Of a stretch of DNA of 34,866 nucleotides, positions 24,749-33,111 are shown in pieces. Within the stretch, counting starts at the first letter, position 1. Every line of letters starts with the position of its first letter. Under the pieces are notes generated by a model that worked only from the letters and a program-made list of their open reading frames with translations, had not been told where the DNA came from and made no database searches. Origin of the DNA: Parvularcula sp039198765 (GTDB taxonomy: Bacteria > Pseudomonadota > Alphaproteobacteria > Caulobacterales > Parvularculaceae); NCBI GenBank assembly GCA_039198765.1, contig JBCCTF010000015.1, positions 1 to 34,866 of the forward strand, in the 5' to 3' direction. The position numbers and the translations under genes were made by a program.

Positions 24749-25618
24749 CTACTGATCATGTTTGTCGCGGCGCCTTCGGCCAAAGAGGAGGCGCTGCTCA
24801 AGATGCTGGCGCACACCGTTATAATAAGCCTGCAGAAACGCCAGGTCGGTCTCGCCCGGCGTCGTCTCCCAGGAAATTTTCTTGCGGATCTGCGCCGCAA
24901 CGGCGGTGATCGTGTCCTCATGCCGATGGCGCAAGATGTTCTCGAGCACCTGAAGCTCTGACTGTCCGTAGACATCCAGTTGTGCAGAATTGAAGGCTAG
25001 CGCATTCTCCGCCTCTGCTTTGGTAGCGGCTGTATCCGTCGCCAGCTTCAGCTTCGGCAGCTCAATCACCACCGTTCCCGCGATCAAATCACCGCCGCGC
25101 ATCCGGTTCGGCGAGATGAACGGCACCGCCAACAGCGCCGCACTCCAGATGGCGCCGAAAAGCACGATGATGCCATCCACGCCCGCTTGTGAGCCGAGGG
25201 TCAGGAAGAAGCTCAACGGGACAAAGACCTCAATCTCGCGCATCACGTTCCGTACAAAGACAGCATAGCCAGTCAGTGGCCGGCCATCAGCCGATGCCAC
25301 GCGGATGCCCATCATCCGTTTGCCGAACGTCGCCGCGCGGGGGCCAGCCTCCATGACCGTGAAGTAGAAAGCGCGCAGCAGAAACGCACCGACAATCCAG
25401 ACGACGACCAAAACGACGGGAAAGCTACCCGCTACGCCAGACGCCATGCCGCCGAAAACGATCAGCAGTGTAAAGGCAATCAGGAGCGCCGTGATGATCG
25501 CCAAATCGATGAGTACCGCGCCCATGCGCGTGGTCCGGTCAGCCAAAGTCAGCTGAAGGTCTACACCTTCTGGCGTGATCAGGCTGTAGCGCGCGCGCCT
25601 GTCCTCCGCATACATCAT
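24749..25618 (-). CDS. RDD-family membrane protein with a cytoplasmic C-terminal tail
   Basis: The 289-residue protein shows the RDD signature: TRMGAVLIDLAII at the first TM (R and D of the family name), then two more TMs, and RAATFGKRMMGIRVASADGR followed by FVRNVMREIEVFVP. RDD proteins are integral membrane proteins; some are ion or sodium/proton antiporters, but most have no proven role. The C-terminal 90 residues (after AGTVVIELPKL) are soluble and helical. The start ATG overlaps the preceding SpoIIM stop by 4 bases with AAGGTGG upstream. It is the last gene of the six-gene MoxR-DUF58 operon, where RDD proteins are commonly found. Confidence 0.88.
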   Translation of the reverse strand: MMYAEDRRARYSLITPEGVDLQLTLADRTTRMGAVLIDLAIITALLIAFTLLIVFGGMASGVAGSFPVVLVVVWIVGAFLLRAFYFTVMEAGPRAATFGKRMMGIRVASADGRPLTGYAVFVRNVMREIEVFVPLSFFLTLGSQAGVDGIIVLFGAIWSAALLAVPFISPNRMRGGDLIAGTVVIELPKLKLATDTAATKAEAENALAFNSAQLDVYGQSELQVLENILRHRHEDTITAVAAQIRKKISWETTPGETDLAFLQAYYNGVRQHLEQRLLFGRRRRDKHDQ

Positions 25619-26616
25619 AGCGTAGCCACCTTACCCCGCCGGCCAGGCACAACGAAGTAGATGAGCCAGAAGAGGCCCGAGGTCACTGCAATCGAGTACC
25701 GGACAGTATCGGATATAATCAGTTCACGGCCAAAGCTCTCGAGAATGGCCGCAAGGACCAGCATCAGGCACACGCCAATCATCGCGGGTGCCGTATCCTG
25801 CCCTGCCCGACGGGCTGAACCAAGCCGAGTCAACTTGCCAGGAAAGGCAACGGCTCGCCCAATGCGCAAGCCCGCAGCCCCAGCCAAGACGATCGCCAGC
25901 AGTTCCGTGACCCCATGGATGAGGAGCCACCCCGTGAAGCCAAACGCCAACCCCTTTGATGCGTACACATACATCATCGCGCCCAACAGCGCGCCGTTGT
26001 AGAATAGGAGAAAAGCCGTCGGTACGCCAAAGGCAAACCCCAACGCGAAGGCCAGCAACGCCACCCCTGTGTTGTTCGAGAAAAGCTCCGCCGCAAAGAT
26101 ACTCAGGCGACTGGCATCGGCAGGGGTGTACAGACCAACCCGAAGGCTCTCCGCCGTTGCCTCCGGCGTGCGGCCCGCGGCGAAAGCCCTATTCACAAAG
26201 CTGAAAAACCAATCCGCATCGCCAGCGACCAAGGCGTAAGCCGCTGTGGCGCCTGCAAAAAAGATGACCGTCGCGGTCAACGTTTCCCAACCGATCGCGC
26301 GAACCGAGCGGGACCAGGCGGTGCTGAAAAACTCAGAAATCGCCTCGAACGGATGCTTATGCTCCGTGTACACTGCGAGGTAGCCTCGCGCGACCAACGC
26401 GTCAAGGTACTGAAGCGTCGCCCGCTCCAAAAGCGTCTCACGCGCGACAGATAATGACGATAGCGTGGCCCGGTAGAGCCGCGGAAGCTCGATCGCCTCC
26501 TCAGCCGACAAACCTCCAGCGCCGCGCCGCTCGACCTTTCCAATCAACGCCTCAAGCCGCTTCCATGTCTGCTCATTCTCATCACGGAACCTCAGAGAAC
26601 GGAGGGATTGGTTCAT
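25615..26616 (-). CDS. SpoIIM-like (stage II sporulation protein M family) membrane protein
   Basis: The protein has 333 residues with a soluble N-terminal part (1-100) and then six or so TM helices. FAFGVPTAFLLFYNGALLGA and GWLLIHGVTELLAIVLAGAA are the conserved segments of the SpoIIM/DUF95 family, with a glutamate inside the membrane. In Bacillus, SpoIIM works with peptidoglycan hydrolases during engulfment; in non-sporulating proteobacteria these homologues occur in MoxR-DUF58-RDD clusters, with unknown function. Start and stop overlap the neighbouring genes by 4 bases each (ATGA), so it is translated as part of a coupled series. Confidence 0.9.
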   Translation of the reverse strand: MNQSLRSLRFRDENEQTWKRLEALIGKVERRGAGGLSAEEAIELPRLYRATLSSLSVARETLLERATLQYLDALVARGYLAVYTEHKHPFEAISEFFSTAWSRSVRAIGWETLTATVIFFAGATAAYALVAGDADWFFSFVNRAFAAGRTPEATAESLRVGLYTPADASRLSIFAAELFSNNTGVALLAFALGFAFGVPTAFLLFYNGALLGAMMYVYASKGLAFGFTGWLLIHGVTELLAIVLAGAAGLRIGRAVAFPGKLTRLGSARRAGQDTAPAMIGVCLMLVLAAILESFGRELIISDTVRYSIAVTSGLFWLIYFVVPGRRGKVATL

Positions 26617-27905
26617 AAGAGACCGCCCTTCTTGATATCGAGGTACCGGCGCACAACCCGCTGGGGGCTCTCCTCCGGCCAGACTTCCAGCACATCGACC
26701 CCGAGGTGCCGAAGTTTGGCGAACACCTCGCGCCGGGTGCGCAACAACGAACCGGCGATGACGGCCCGACTGATGTCTTCAGGCTCAACAGGCTCCTTCT
26801 CGACGGCTGCTTCGAGGGCACCGTCTCGGAACACCACAAAGAGAACCAAGTGGCCTTTCAGCAGCCGCGCGGTACTCTCGACCATCAACTCGGCAGAGGT
26901 GGGGTCAACGATCTCTGTAAAGACGATCACGAGGGATCGTCGCTTCAAACTGGCCGCAACGTTTGACAATCCGAGCGTGAAATTCGTCTCGACCGACGAG
27001 TAGTCGATGTCGGCAGCCGCTGCAGTGATCGCTGGAAAGCTCCGACTACCGCTCAATACACCCGTCTTCACGCGCGGATGGCTGTCGATCCCGAAGAGGG
27101 CCGTCCCGTCCCCGCGCTTCAGCGCGACGAAGGCCGTGAGAAGCGCGGACGTCACCCCATGATCCAGGCGGGAAAGACCACCCTCCGCGACCGGTTCGGT
27201 CATCGTCCGTCCACTGTCGATCACCACGGCAACCGTTTGATTTTGCTCATCGCGCATCTCCCGCGCGAGAAGTTCACTGTGGCGCGCGGAGTGCTTCCAG
27301 TCGATCGACCGGCGATCCATCCCGACGGTGAACGTGCGGAGGGCGTCAAACTCTGACCCCGCACCCCTGCGATCTCGGACGCTCTCGCCGATCAGGCCTT
27401 CAATCGCGAGGCTCAAAGCCTCCTCGCGCACCGTACCAAGATCCACCGTGACCGGAACATCGAGGTCCAGCTTGAGCCGTCTCACCTGCGCGGCCAAGCC
27501 CATAGGGCCTCTCCAGCGCAAGTGGAGCGCTTCAATCGTTCGTGTACCGCGCCGGCGGGCACGCAATCGGAAGATAGGGCTCTCACCCAACTGCGACTCT
27601 CGCTCGGCGTCGAGCCACTCAGACGTTTCTAACTGAGCCTCCAAACCCCGCGGAACCTCGGTGAGCGTTGGTTCAAACGCACCCGGTCGGCCGACTTCGA
27701 GAGCCAGTGTTGGTATAGAAACAATCCTTGGACGGATATTGATGCTGCTCGCCACGGCATCAACAATTGTTGCCACACAAACGATCAATGGCCACAGCAC
27801 GCCAACGAGCCACAGCTCAGGCCTCAGCGCGGCGAGAGCAACGGCAACAGGCAAACCTGCGCCCGCGAGCAAGACTGCCCGGAGTGTGGGAGCAGCCGAA
27901 ATCAC
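26613..27905 (-). CDS. DUF58 domain protein with vWA-like fold
   Basis: The 430-residue protein has two N-terminal TM helices (about 9-50), a beta-rich segment and the DUF58 core: GSEFDALRTFTVGMDRRSID (183-202), then WKHSARHSELLAREM and VAVVIDSGRTM (226-235 region). The last is the place of the vWA metal-ion-dependent adhesion site; here it reads D-S-G-R-T instead of DxSxS, so metal binding may be weakened or altered. DUF58 proteins are usual partners of MoxR AAA+ ATPases, thought to receive the ATPase action as an adaptor or substrate. It overlaps both neighbours by 4 bases. Confidence 0.9.
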   Translation of the reverse strand: MISAAPTLRAVLLAGAGLPVAVALAALRPELWLVGVLWPLIVCVATIVDAVASSINIRPRIVSIPTLALEVGRPGAFEPTLTEVPRGLEAQLETSEWLDAERESQLGESPIFRLRARRRGTRTIEALHLRWRGPMGLAAQVRRLKLDLDVPVTVDLGTVREEALSLAIEGLIGESVRDRRGAGSEFDALRTFTVGMDRRSIDWKHSARHSELLAREMRDEQNQTVAVVIDSGRTMTEPVAEGGLSRLDHGVTSALLTAFVALKRGDGTALFGIDSHPRVKTGVLSGSRSFPAITAAAADIDYSSVETNFTLGLSNVAASLKRRSLVIVFTEIVDPTSAELMVESTARLLKGHLVLFVVFRDGALEAAVEKEPVEPEDISRAVIAGSLLRTRREVFAKLRHLGVDVLEVWPEESPQRVVRRYLDIKKGGLL

Positions 27906-28858
27906 CGAGGAACGTCAGTGGCTTCAATGATGAGAGACAAAGCATCATCAACACGCTGTCCCTCGACCTCGGCCGCAGGTGAGAGAATAAGACGATGACG
28001 GAACGTCGGTAACGCAAGAGCCTTCACATCATCCGGGATCGTGTAATCCCGGCCATGTAGGCCTGCCCGAGCACGCACCGCCCGCGCCAGCAGTACACCT
28101 GACCGCGGTGAAGCACCGATGGAAAATGAGGGGGCGTCGCGGGTCGCGCGGACGAGGCGGACGATATAATCAGCGACGTCGTCGGACAACTTGACATTCG
28201 CGATTTGCCCGAGCGCCTCTGTCAAGGCTCCCGGGGTCAGAACCGCGCTGATTTGTTTGTCAAGAGCAGAACTCTCAGTCATTGACGCGCCAGATTGGCG
28301 AACGATATCGGCCTCTTGCTCCGCATCTGGATAATCAAGCACGTGCTTGAACGTGAAACGATCAAGCTGCGCCTCTGGCAACGGATACGTACCCTGACTT
28401 TCGATAGGGTTTTGCGTTGCGATGACCATGAAGTGGTCTGACAGTTTCAGGGTCTCCGCATCAATGGTGACTTGACGCTCCTGCATCGCTTCTAGCAGGG
28501 CCGCCTGCGTTTTAGGCGGTGCACGGTTGATCTCATCAGCGAGCAGCATTTCAGCGAAAATCGGCCCTTTCGTCAGGCGAAACGTTGAGGACTGAAAATC
28601 GAAAAGGTTCGTGCCCAGAATATCGCCCGGCATCAGATCAGGAGTGAACTGAATGCGCGAGAAGCTGAGGTCCAGGGATCGCGAAAAGCTTCGTGCAAGC
28701 AGAGTTTTAGCCGTACCGGGAGGCCCCTCAAGCAGTACGTGTCCGCGTGAGAAGAGCGCGATCAGCAGCAGCTCCACCGCCTCATCTTGCCCGACGATCG
28801 CTTTCGCGACTTCGTCTTTCAGCCTCGCGCCGAGATCGGCGATACCCAAATCACTCAT
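27902..28858 (-). CDS. MoxR-family AAA+ ATPase
   Basis: The protein has 318 residues, typical of MoxR chaperone-like ATPases. It shows Walker A GPPGTAKT (45-52), Walker B LLADEINR (105-112), sensor 1 in ATQNP (147-151), and the insert FTPDLMPGDILGT that marks the MoxR clade. MoxR proteins act on vWA or DUF58 partners in assembly of complexes such as methanol dehydrogenase, gas vesicle or stress-related systems. I placed the start at 28858, where MSDLGIADLG begins; it overlaps the DUF4350 stop by 8 bases. An earlier in-frame ATG at 28900 adds 14 residues that look like read-through of the upstream gene. Confidence 0.92.
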   Translation of the reverse strand: MSDLGIADLGARLKDEVAKAIVGQDEAVELLLIALFSRGHVLLEGPPGTAKTLLARSFSRSLDLSFSRIQFTPDLMPGDILGTNLFDFQSSTFRLTKGPIFAEMLLADEINRAPPKTQAALLEAMQERQVTIDAETLKLSDHFMVIATQNPIESQGTYPLPEAQLDRFTFKHVLDYPDAEQEADIVRQSGASMTESSALDKQISAVLTPGALTEALGQIANVKLSDDVADYIVRLVRATRDAPSFSIGASPRSGVLLARAVRARAGLHGRDYTIPDDVKALALPTFRHRLILSPAAEVEGQRVDDALSLIIEATDVPR

Positions 28859-30047
28859 TTTCAATGATCCGTTTACGTTCAAAGAGTTTCCGTGCAGCAC
28901 CTAGGGTCTCATCGAGATCTTTCGATGTGGCGGCTTCGAGAGCCATGTCTTCGAATGCGGTGAAGTTTTCCTGGCGCCCAGAAGCTGGGCTATGGTTGTT
29001 CGTTCTCAGATCTTCACGCAATTGGTCCGCATACATCTGACCGAGCGTGGCCGCCTTGTTGTTGGTCAAGAGGAGGTTGGCGGTGGCCGTAACCAACGCT
29101 TCATTCCCCGCCGCAAACCCTCGCATATCACGCGCCGGAGGACCAAAACGCTGAAAAGCAAGAAGACCCAGCAGGAGGGTCATCAGGAGCGAAGCGAGTG
29201 TCACCCCAAGAAGAGGTGGCTGCGTAACCAGAGTGATGATGTTCCGTGGGCGCACGAAACCGTTCAGCGTGAGGTCGAAAACGACTGCTTGCTCTCCCGC
29301 AAACGACTGGAACAGCTCCACTCCGGCAACAGCGCGCTCAAGCGATGAGAGGCCTTGGGTGTTCACCAAATCAGGATCGGACAAGACGTAGACCTGCGCA
29401 TCTGATTCCGGCACGATCAGGCGCGCGAGAACGACCTCTCCCTGGTCATCAGTCCACAGAGGTTCGATCGGATCACCAGATAGTGTCTGGAACCACTCAA
29501 TCGCGCCAACATCGAGGGTACCAACACCAAAGTCTTGCCGATTGAGCACCACCTCTGTCGCTGGTTCCGCCTCTTCTTCGTCGCCTTCTTCAGCCTCATC
29601 GCCGATGCCGCGCTGCGTCACCGAGAGAGCGATATCCTCACCTGCGATGATGAAAGAGACCTCCTCAAGTCGGCTAGGAAACAGCAGGCCCGCCCACCCT
29701 TGTTTGGTTGGATGTGCACCCGCACTCCACTTTGGCAAGATTATCAGAGTTTTACGCCGACCATCGATCTCCAACGCTCGCAGACTTCCAGCGTAGGGCG
29801 TCAAAACGGAAACCGAAGGTGCACTAGGGTCCGGTTTGCTCCGCAGGCGGACGACATCGATACCGACACCTTCGAGCAAGTCCCCCAGAGCGCGATAACC
29901 GATCGCGCTGCGCGAGAGAGCATGCGGCGCCGCTTCCTTCCCTTGTCGGAGCGCCGGCGCATAGGCGGACAGGACAAGGTAGCCGCCGAAGGACACAGCG
30001 CCGATGACAACAACCGCGAGAACGACGAACGGAGAGCGCCAGTTCAT
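28851..30047 (-). CDS. DUF4350 domain membrane protein
   Basis: The 398-residue protein has one TM at 7-29, a periplasmic or external region with the DUF4350 fold (SRSAIGYRALGDLLEGVGID, later YVLSDPDLVNTQGL), then a second TM near 277-300 (PPLLGVTLASLLMTLLLGLL) and a cytoplasmic tail. A run of acidic residues near 195-210 (GDEAEEGDEEEAE) is notable. DUF4350 proteins recur next to MoxR and DUF58 genes; no activity is known. GGAGGAG precedes the ATG, which overlaps the DUF4129 stop by 4 bases. Confidence 0.85.
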   Translation of the reverse strand: MNWRSPFVVLAVVVIGAVSFGGYLVLSAYAPALRQGKEAAPHALSRSAIGYRALGDLLEGVGIDVVRLRSKPDPSAPSVSVLTPYAGSLRALEIDGRRKTLIILPKWSAGAHPTKQGWAGLLFPSRLEEVSFIIAGEDIALSVTQRGIGDEAEEGDEEEAEPATEVVLNRQDFGVGTLDVGAIEWFQTLSGDPIEPLWTDDQGEVVLARLIVPESDAQVYVLSDPDLVNTQGLSSLERAVAGVELFQSFAGEQAVVFDLTLNGFVRPRNIITLVTQPPLLGVTLASLLMTLLLGLLAFQRFGPPARDMRGFAAGNEALVTATANLLLTNNKAATLGQMYADQLREDLRTNNHSPASGRQENFTAFEDMALEAATSKDLDETLGAARKLFERKRIIENE

Positions 30048-30697
30048 GTGCTCCTCCGTCTACCGATGATCCCATAGCGCTCGCGAGCGTCATCATAGTC
30101 CGATCCGCTGATCGGCAACCCGGCAAAATGCGCGCGCTCCACGAGCGTAGCAATGAAAGCATAGGCGTCACGGGTTGCATCGGTCAGAATACCGAGAGCG
30201 CCAATTTCTCGCGCGGTCATCGCCCGTGATACCGTTCCCGGACGCGACCGTGCGACATCCTCAATACTCCGCTGCAACAAAAGGCGCGCAGCGCCCGCGT
30301 AATCCCGCTCCGCCGCCAGGGCATCAGCCTCGGCGAGAAGGTCACGCACGACACTCTCCGAAGGAGCATAAGCCTTCGATGAAGACGTCTCGTCATCTTC
30401 GCCTGACGGAAGGCGACTCGTGATAGCGCGATAGAGGAAGTAGCAAAGCAGCACCGCCAGAATGACCAGCCCGGCGTAAAATGCGAACTGCAGGAACCAT
30501 CCCAAGGCCTTGAGGATGGCATCGACGAGGTCACTCTCGAGGATCCGCCGAAGCCACTCCGGCGTGGTCTGCTGCGGGAGCGCCTCAACTTCAAACTGGT
30601 AGGAGCCGTCGGCAAGCAAGGCCTCGTGGGCCTGAGCGATCTCCTGAGGCGTCTCAGCCTCTGAGCCTTCCGCCACGCTCTCTTCGGTCGCCATCAT
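30044..30697 (-). CDS. DUF4129 domain membrane protein, first gene of the MoxR-DUF58 operon
   Basis: The 217-residue protein has an acidic N-terminal segment without a signal peptide, one TM (about 69-92), and a cytoplasmic DUF4129 domain near 120-205 (DLLAEADALAAERDYAGAAR, then SRAMTAREIGAL and FAGLPISGSDYDDARERYG). DUF4129 proteins are regular members of MoxR clusters and are found with transglutaminase-like proteins in other bacteria. AAGGCGGCG precedes the ATG. The operon promoter should lie in the 223 bases upstream (30698-30920), where I see no obvious hexamers. Confidence 0.82.
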   Translation of the reverse strand: MMATEESVAEGSEAETPQEIAQAHEALLADGSYQFEVEALPQQTTPEWLRRILESDLVDAILKALGWFLQFAFYAGLVILAVLLCYFLYRAITSRLPSGEDDETSSSKAYAPSESVVRDLLAEADALAAERDYAGAARLLLQRSIEDVARSRPGTVSRAMTAREIGALGILTDATRDAYAFIATLVERAHFAGLPISGSDYDDARERYGIIGRRRST

Positions 30698-30920
30698 CGC
30701 CGCCTTTGCCTCACCGTGGGCACCCGGACAGCTCGCTCATCGGCCAGCTCAGGATGCACAACGAAAAGCCTCACACCACACTGATTAACAGACCTTTTTC
30801 AGTGGCGAGACCGATTAGCTTGGTCACACACCTCAGGCAAGGGAAGGACTGGCCTGGTAACGCTGAAGCCGGGTCGAGTTAATCGAAGATGCTCCGCGTT
30901 CGGATGGGCCCGCAGATGTC

Positions 30921-31754
30921 CTACGAACTCGTCAGTACCTGATCAACGCTCTCGGTACCATTGCCCTCATCGAGGGCTTCATCAATCGCAGAACATATAT
31001 CGATGTTCTCTCTACTGCCGGCGATCGCTTGCTTGGTGTTCTCTTCGATCTGACGGATGGCATCTGTCAGCTGGTGGAGCGTGGTTGCGAGACCCTCAAT
31101 CCTCCGCGCACTGCGAGCAGCTTGATCAACTTCTCCGCCTACGGAGTGCGCAAGGTTTTCGATATGCGCACCGCACATTGCCGCACTTGCGTCAGCATCG
31201 GTCATCTTGTTGCTTAGCGATGTTGCTTGCTCGTCAATCAGAGTGTTGGCCTCTCGCACCCCGGTGACGGCGTCGGCCATTGCCCGTACGGCGTCCTCAA
31301 CCCCCTGAGAAAGCTTACGGACTTCAAACGCGATCACTTCGAAACCGCTGCCAGCGTCACCGGCACGTTTCGCCTCGATGGAAGCATTGAGCGCGAGCAT
31401 TTTCGTCTGCATAGCGATTGTTCGTATGCTTTCACCCGCCGCACTAATAAGCGTAAGACGTTCCGAGAGGGTCGATGTCGCTTTGTTGATCTCAGCTGTC
31501 TGTTGCTGGCTCACCGCGACCGCGTCAGCGAAAGCGGCGAGCGGCTCTCGCGTTTCGTCGGCCTTCCGGGTTGCGTTAGACAAGGCTTCGCGGCTGTTTC
31601 TCGTCTCGGTGCTCAGCTCTTCAGTCGCGGCTGCGGTCAACTCAGCATCTTGCAGAAGTTCGCTGATAAAGGTCGCGCGCTCCCGAGACGTCTGATTGAC
31701 ACGCTCAGCATTCGAACGAATCTTTGCAACCAACGCTCTGGGATCGCTGCTCAT
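30921..31754 (-). CDS. Soluble methyl-accepting-chemotaxis-like signalling protein
   Basis: This 277-residue protein has no TM segment and no recognisable sensor domain. It is almost entirely helical, and the centre holds the chemoreceptor hairpin tip: IAMQTKMLALNASIEAKRAG, then DAGSGFEVIAFEVRKLSQ (about 113-150), close to the classical QTNLLALNAAIEAARAGE...GFAVVADEVRxLA. This tip normally contacts CheA and CheW. The two flanking coiled coils are shorter than in full receptors. The start overlaps the NrtS stop as ATGA with GGGAG upstream, so it is translated with the transporter. The signal it reads is unknown; a link to nitrate or nitrite transport is an inference from this coupling. Confidence 0.87.
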   Translation of the reverse strand: MSSDPRALVAKIRSNAERVNQTSRERATFISELLQDAELTAAATEELSTETRNSREALSNATRKADETREPLAAFADAVAVSQQQTAEINKATSTLSERLTLISAAGESIRTIAMQTKMLALNASIEAKRAGDAGSGFEVIAFEVRKLSQGVEDAVRAMADAVTGVREANTLIDEQATSLSNKMTDADASAAMCGAHIENLAHSVGGEVDQAARSARRIEGLATTLHQLTDAIRQIEENTKQAIAGSRENIDICSAIDEALDEGNGTESVDQVLTSS

Positions 31755-31957
31755 CTGCCGAGCTCCCGGCGATGGCTTGCCCGAAGACCTGCAACCGTCG
31801 CCACAGTGAAGGGCACGAGGAATGTTAAAGCAACTTTGCCACTGGGAAGAGCCCCACCGGCAGCCATGGTGTCGCCATGGTTGATCAGGGTGAGCACCGG
31901 ACCAACGACCAGAGCCGTGGCGAGAGCGTCGCGAAGGACAGCTACTTGAACCCTCAT
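31751..31957 (-). CDS. nrtS: Small nitrate/nitrite transporter NrtS
   Basis: A 68-residue protein with two TM helices (about 8-25 and 41-59) joined by LINHGDTMAAGG. The segment VVGPVLTLINHGD followed by KVALTFLVPFTVAT is the pattern of the NrtS family, small membrane proteins first described as nitrate/nitrite transporters in marine cyanobacteria and also present in proteobacteria. The frame stays open far upstream, but only the ATG at 31957 has a good ribosome-binding site (AGAGGA) and begins at the family's start. The last codon overlaps the start of the chemoreceptor-like gene. Such small transporters may assemble as oligomers. Confidence 0.8.
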   Translation of the reverse strand: MRVQVAVLRDALATALVVGPVLTLINHGDTMAAGGALPSGKVALTFLVPFTVATVAGLRASHRRELGR

Positions 31958-31987
31958 AGTTTTTCCTCTCCCCGCGCGATAGCTTGG

Positions 31988-32042
31988 CCGATATTGGTTA
32001 ATGCGCCGTCTCAGTGTGCGTGCTAGGGGCTCATAATATCGG
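31988..32042. promoter_or_regulatory. Separated inverted repeat in the nrtS/ROK divergent region
   Basis: CCGATATT (31988-31995) and AATATCGG (32035-32042) are exact reverse complements, 39 bases apart, within the 145 bases between the divergent genes. They could be two half-sites or two binding sites for one regulator. Confidence 0.3.
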
Positions 32043-32102
32043 TCTCGCGCACTCTTCACACAAAAACACCGTGTAAGGAGCAAGCTCCAGAGCAGGTGGT
32101 GT

Positions 32103-32987
32103 ATGTTGAAGTTTGCAGCCGTTGAGGCAGGCGGCACGAAATTCTTGTGCGGGGTGTTCGATGAGCAGCGAAACCTCCTGGCCGAGACACGCATCCCCAC
32201 CACGCATCCGGCAGAGACACTCTCAAAAGTCGCTGCATTTTTCCAAAAACAGAAGTGTACCTTCGACTCCGCCGGGGTTGCGTCATTCGGCCCGCTGGAT
32301 CTGGATTCAAGTTCATCAGACTACGGCAAAATCGTCTCAACGCCGAAATCAGGTTGGTCGAACACTGATATTCTCGCCGCTGTCAAAGCAGCGTGCAAGG
32401 CGCCCACAGCGATCGACACCGATGTGAACGCTGCCGCTCTCGCTGAGGTACGGTTCGGGAACGCACAAGGGCTTCAGGACGCTTGCTACATTACAGTGGG
32501 GACCGGGATCGGCGTCGGCATCATTTCAGGCGGCAAAATCCTACCATCGGTCATGCATCCGGAAGCGGGACATATCCGTGTGCCCCGTTATCCTGGAGAT
32601 CACTTTGAAGGCGTGTGCGCCTACCACGGCGATTGCGTGGAGGGTCTGGCCTCCGGTCCCGCGATCGAGAAACGTTGGGGACAGCCCGCAGAGAGGCTGC
32701 CCGCCGATCATCAAGCTTGGGACCTCGAGGCTCACTACATCGCGCACCTGTGCGCCAATCTCACCTATACCATCCGCCCACAGAGAATTGTGCTTGGTGG
32801 GGGAGTATTTGGTCAGCTACGGCTCTACGATAAAACGAGAGCCGTGTTCAGCGGCCTGATCGCGGGCTATGCACCGGGACCTGCCGGTGATCCCAGCACA
32901 TTCCTCAGCGAGCCCGGTGTCATAGGTTCGCCAGGTTTGCTCGGCGCGGGTGAACTTGCACGCGACCTGCGTGCGAACACGCCTTGA
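32103..32987 (+). CDS. ROK-family sugar kinase, probable fructokinase
   Basis: The 294-residue enzyme has the ROK ATP-binding phosphate-1 motif VEAGGTKF (7-14), the catalytic aspartate in DTDVNAAA (D107), the second phosphate loop VGTGIG (132-137) and the ROK zinc site made by H157, C172, H175 and C178 in the segment FEGVCAYHGDCVEGLASG. The closeness to FEGVCPYHGDC of known fructokinases suggests fructose (or a related hexose) phosphorylation at C6 with ATP. AGGTGG precedes the ATG. It is divergent from nrtS and followed 124 bases later by an alternative oxidase gene; no sugar transporter or other sugar gene adjoins it. Confidence 0.9.
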   Translation: MLKFAAVEAGGTKFLCGVFDEQRNLLAETRIPTTHPAETLSKVAAFFQKQKCTFDSAGVASFGPLDLDSSSSDYGKIVSTPKSGWSNTDILAAVKAACKAPTAIDTDVNAAALAEVRFGNAQGLQDACYITVGTGIGVGIISGGKILPSVMHPEAGHIRVPRYPGDHFEGVCAYHGDCVEGLASGPAIEKRWGQPAERLPADHQAWDLEAHYIAHLCANLTYTIRPQRIVLGGGVFGQLRLYDKTRAVFSGLIAGYAPGPAGDPSTFLSEPGVIGSPGLLGAGELARDLRANTP

Positions 32988-33056
32988 TCCCGAAGTCGGA
33001 CACCTGAGCAGCCTTAGAACCAAGTGGAAATACCTCTCTGCGGCGGTTCGTCATAT

Positions 33057-33066
33057 CCGCTAGCGG
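33057..33066. promoter_or_regulatory. 10-bp palindrome upstream of the alternative oxidase gene
   Basis: CCGCTAGCGG is a perfect palindrome 45 bases before the start codon. TCATATCCGC overlaps its left arm and TCATATGCGG recurs at 33083-33092, one base different apart from a shift, so a small repeat cluster precedes the gene. It does not match the NsrR consensus. Confidence 0.25.
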
Positions 33067-33111
33067 GCAGCGTTATGGTCTCTCATATGCGGAGTAGAGC
33101 AAGAGTGACGG

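Noticed and set aside
31958..32203. N-terminal extension of the NrtS frame by 82 residues
   Set aside because: The extension overlaps the ROK gene on the other strand, has no hydrophobic or family-like pattern, and the ATG at 31957 has a good ribosome-binding site.
33000..33111. NsrR-type site upstream of the alternative oxidase gene
   Set aside because: I looked for the NsrR dyad because Vibrio aox is NsrR-controlled, but the palindromes here do not match it.
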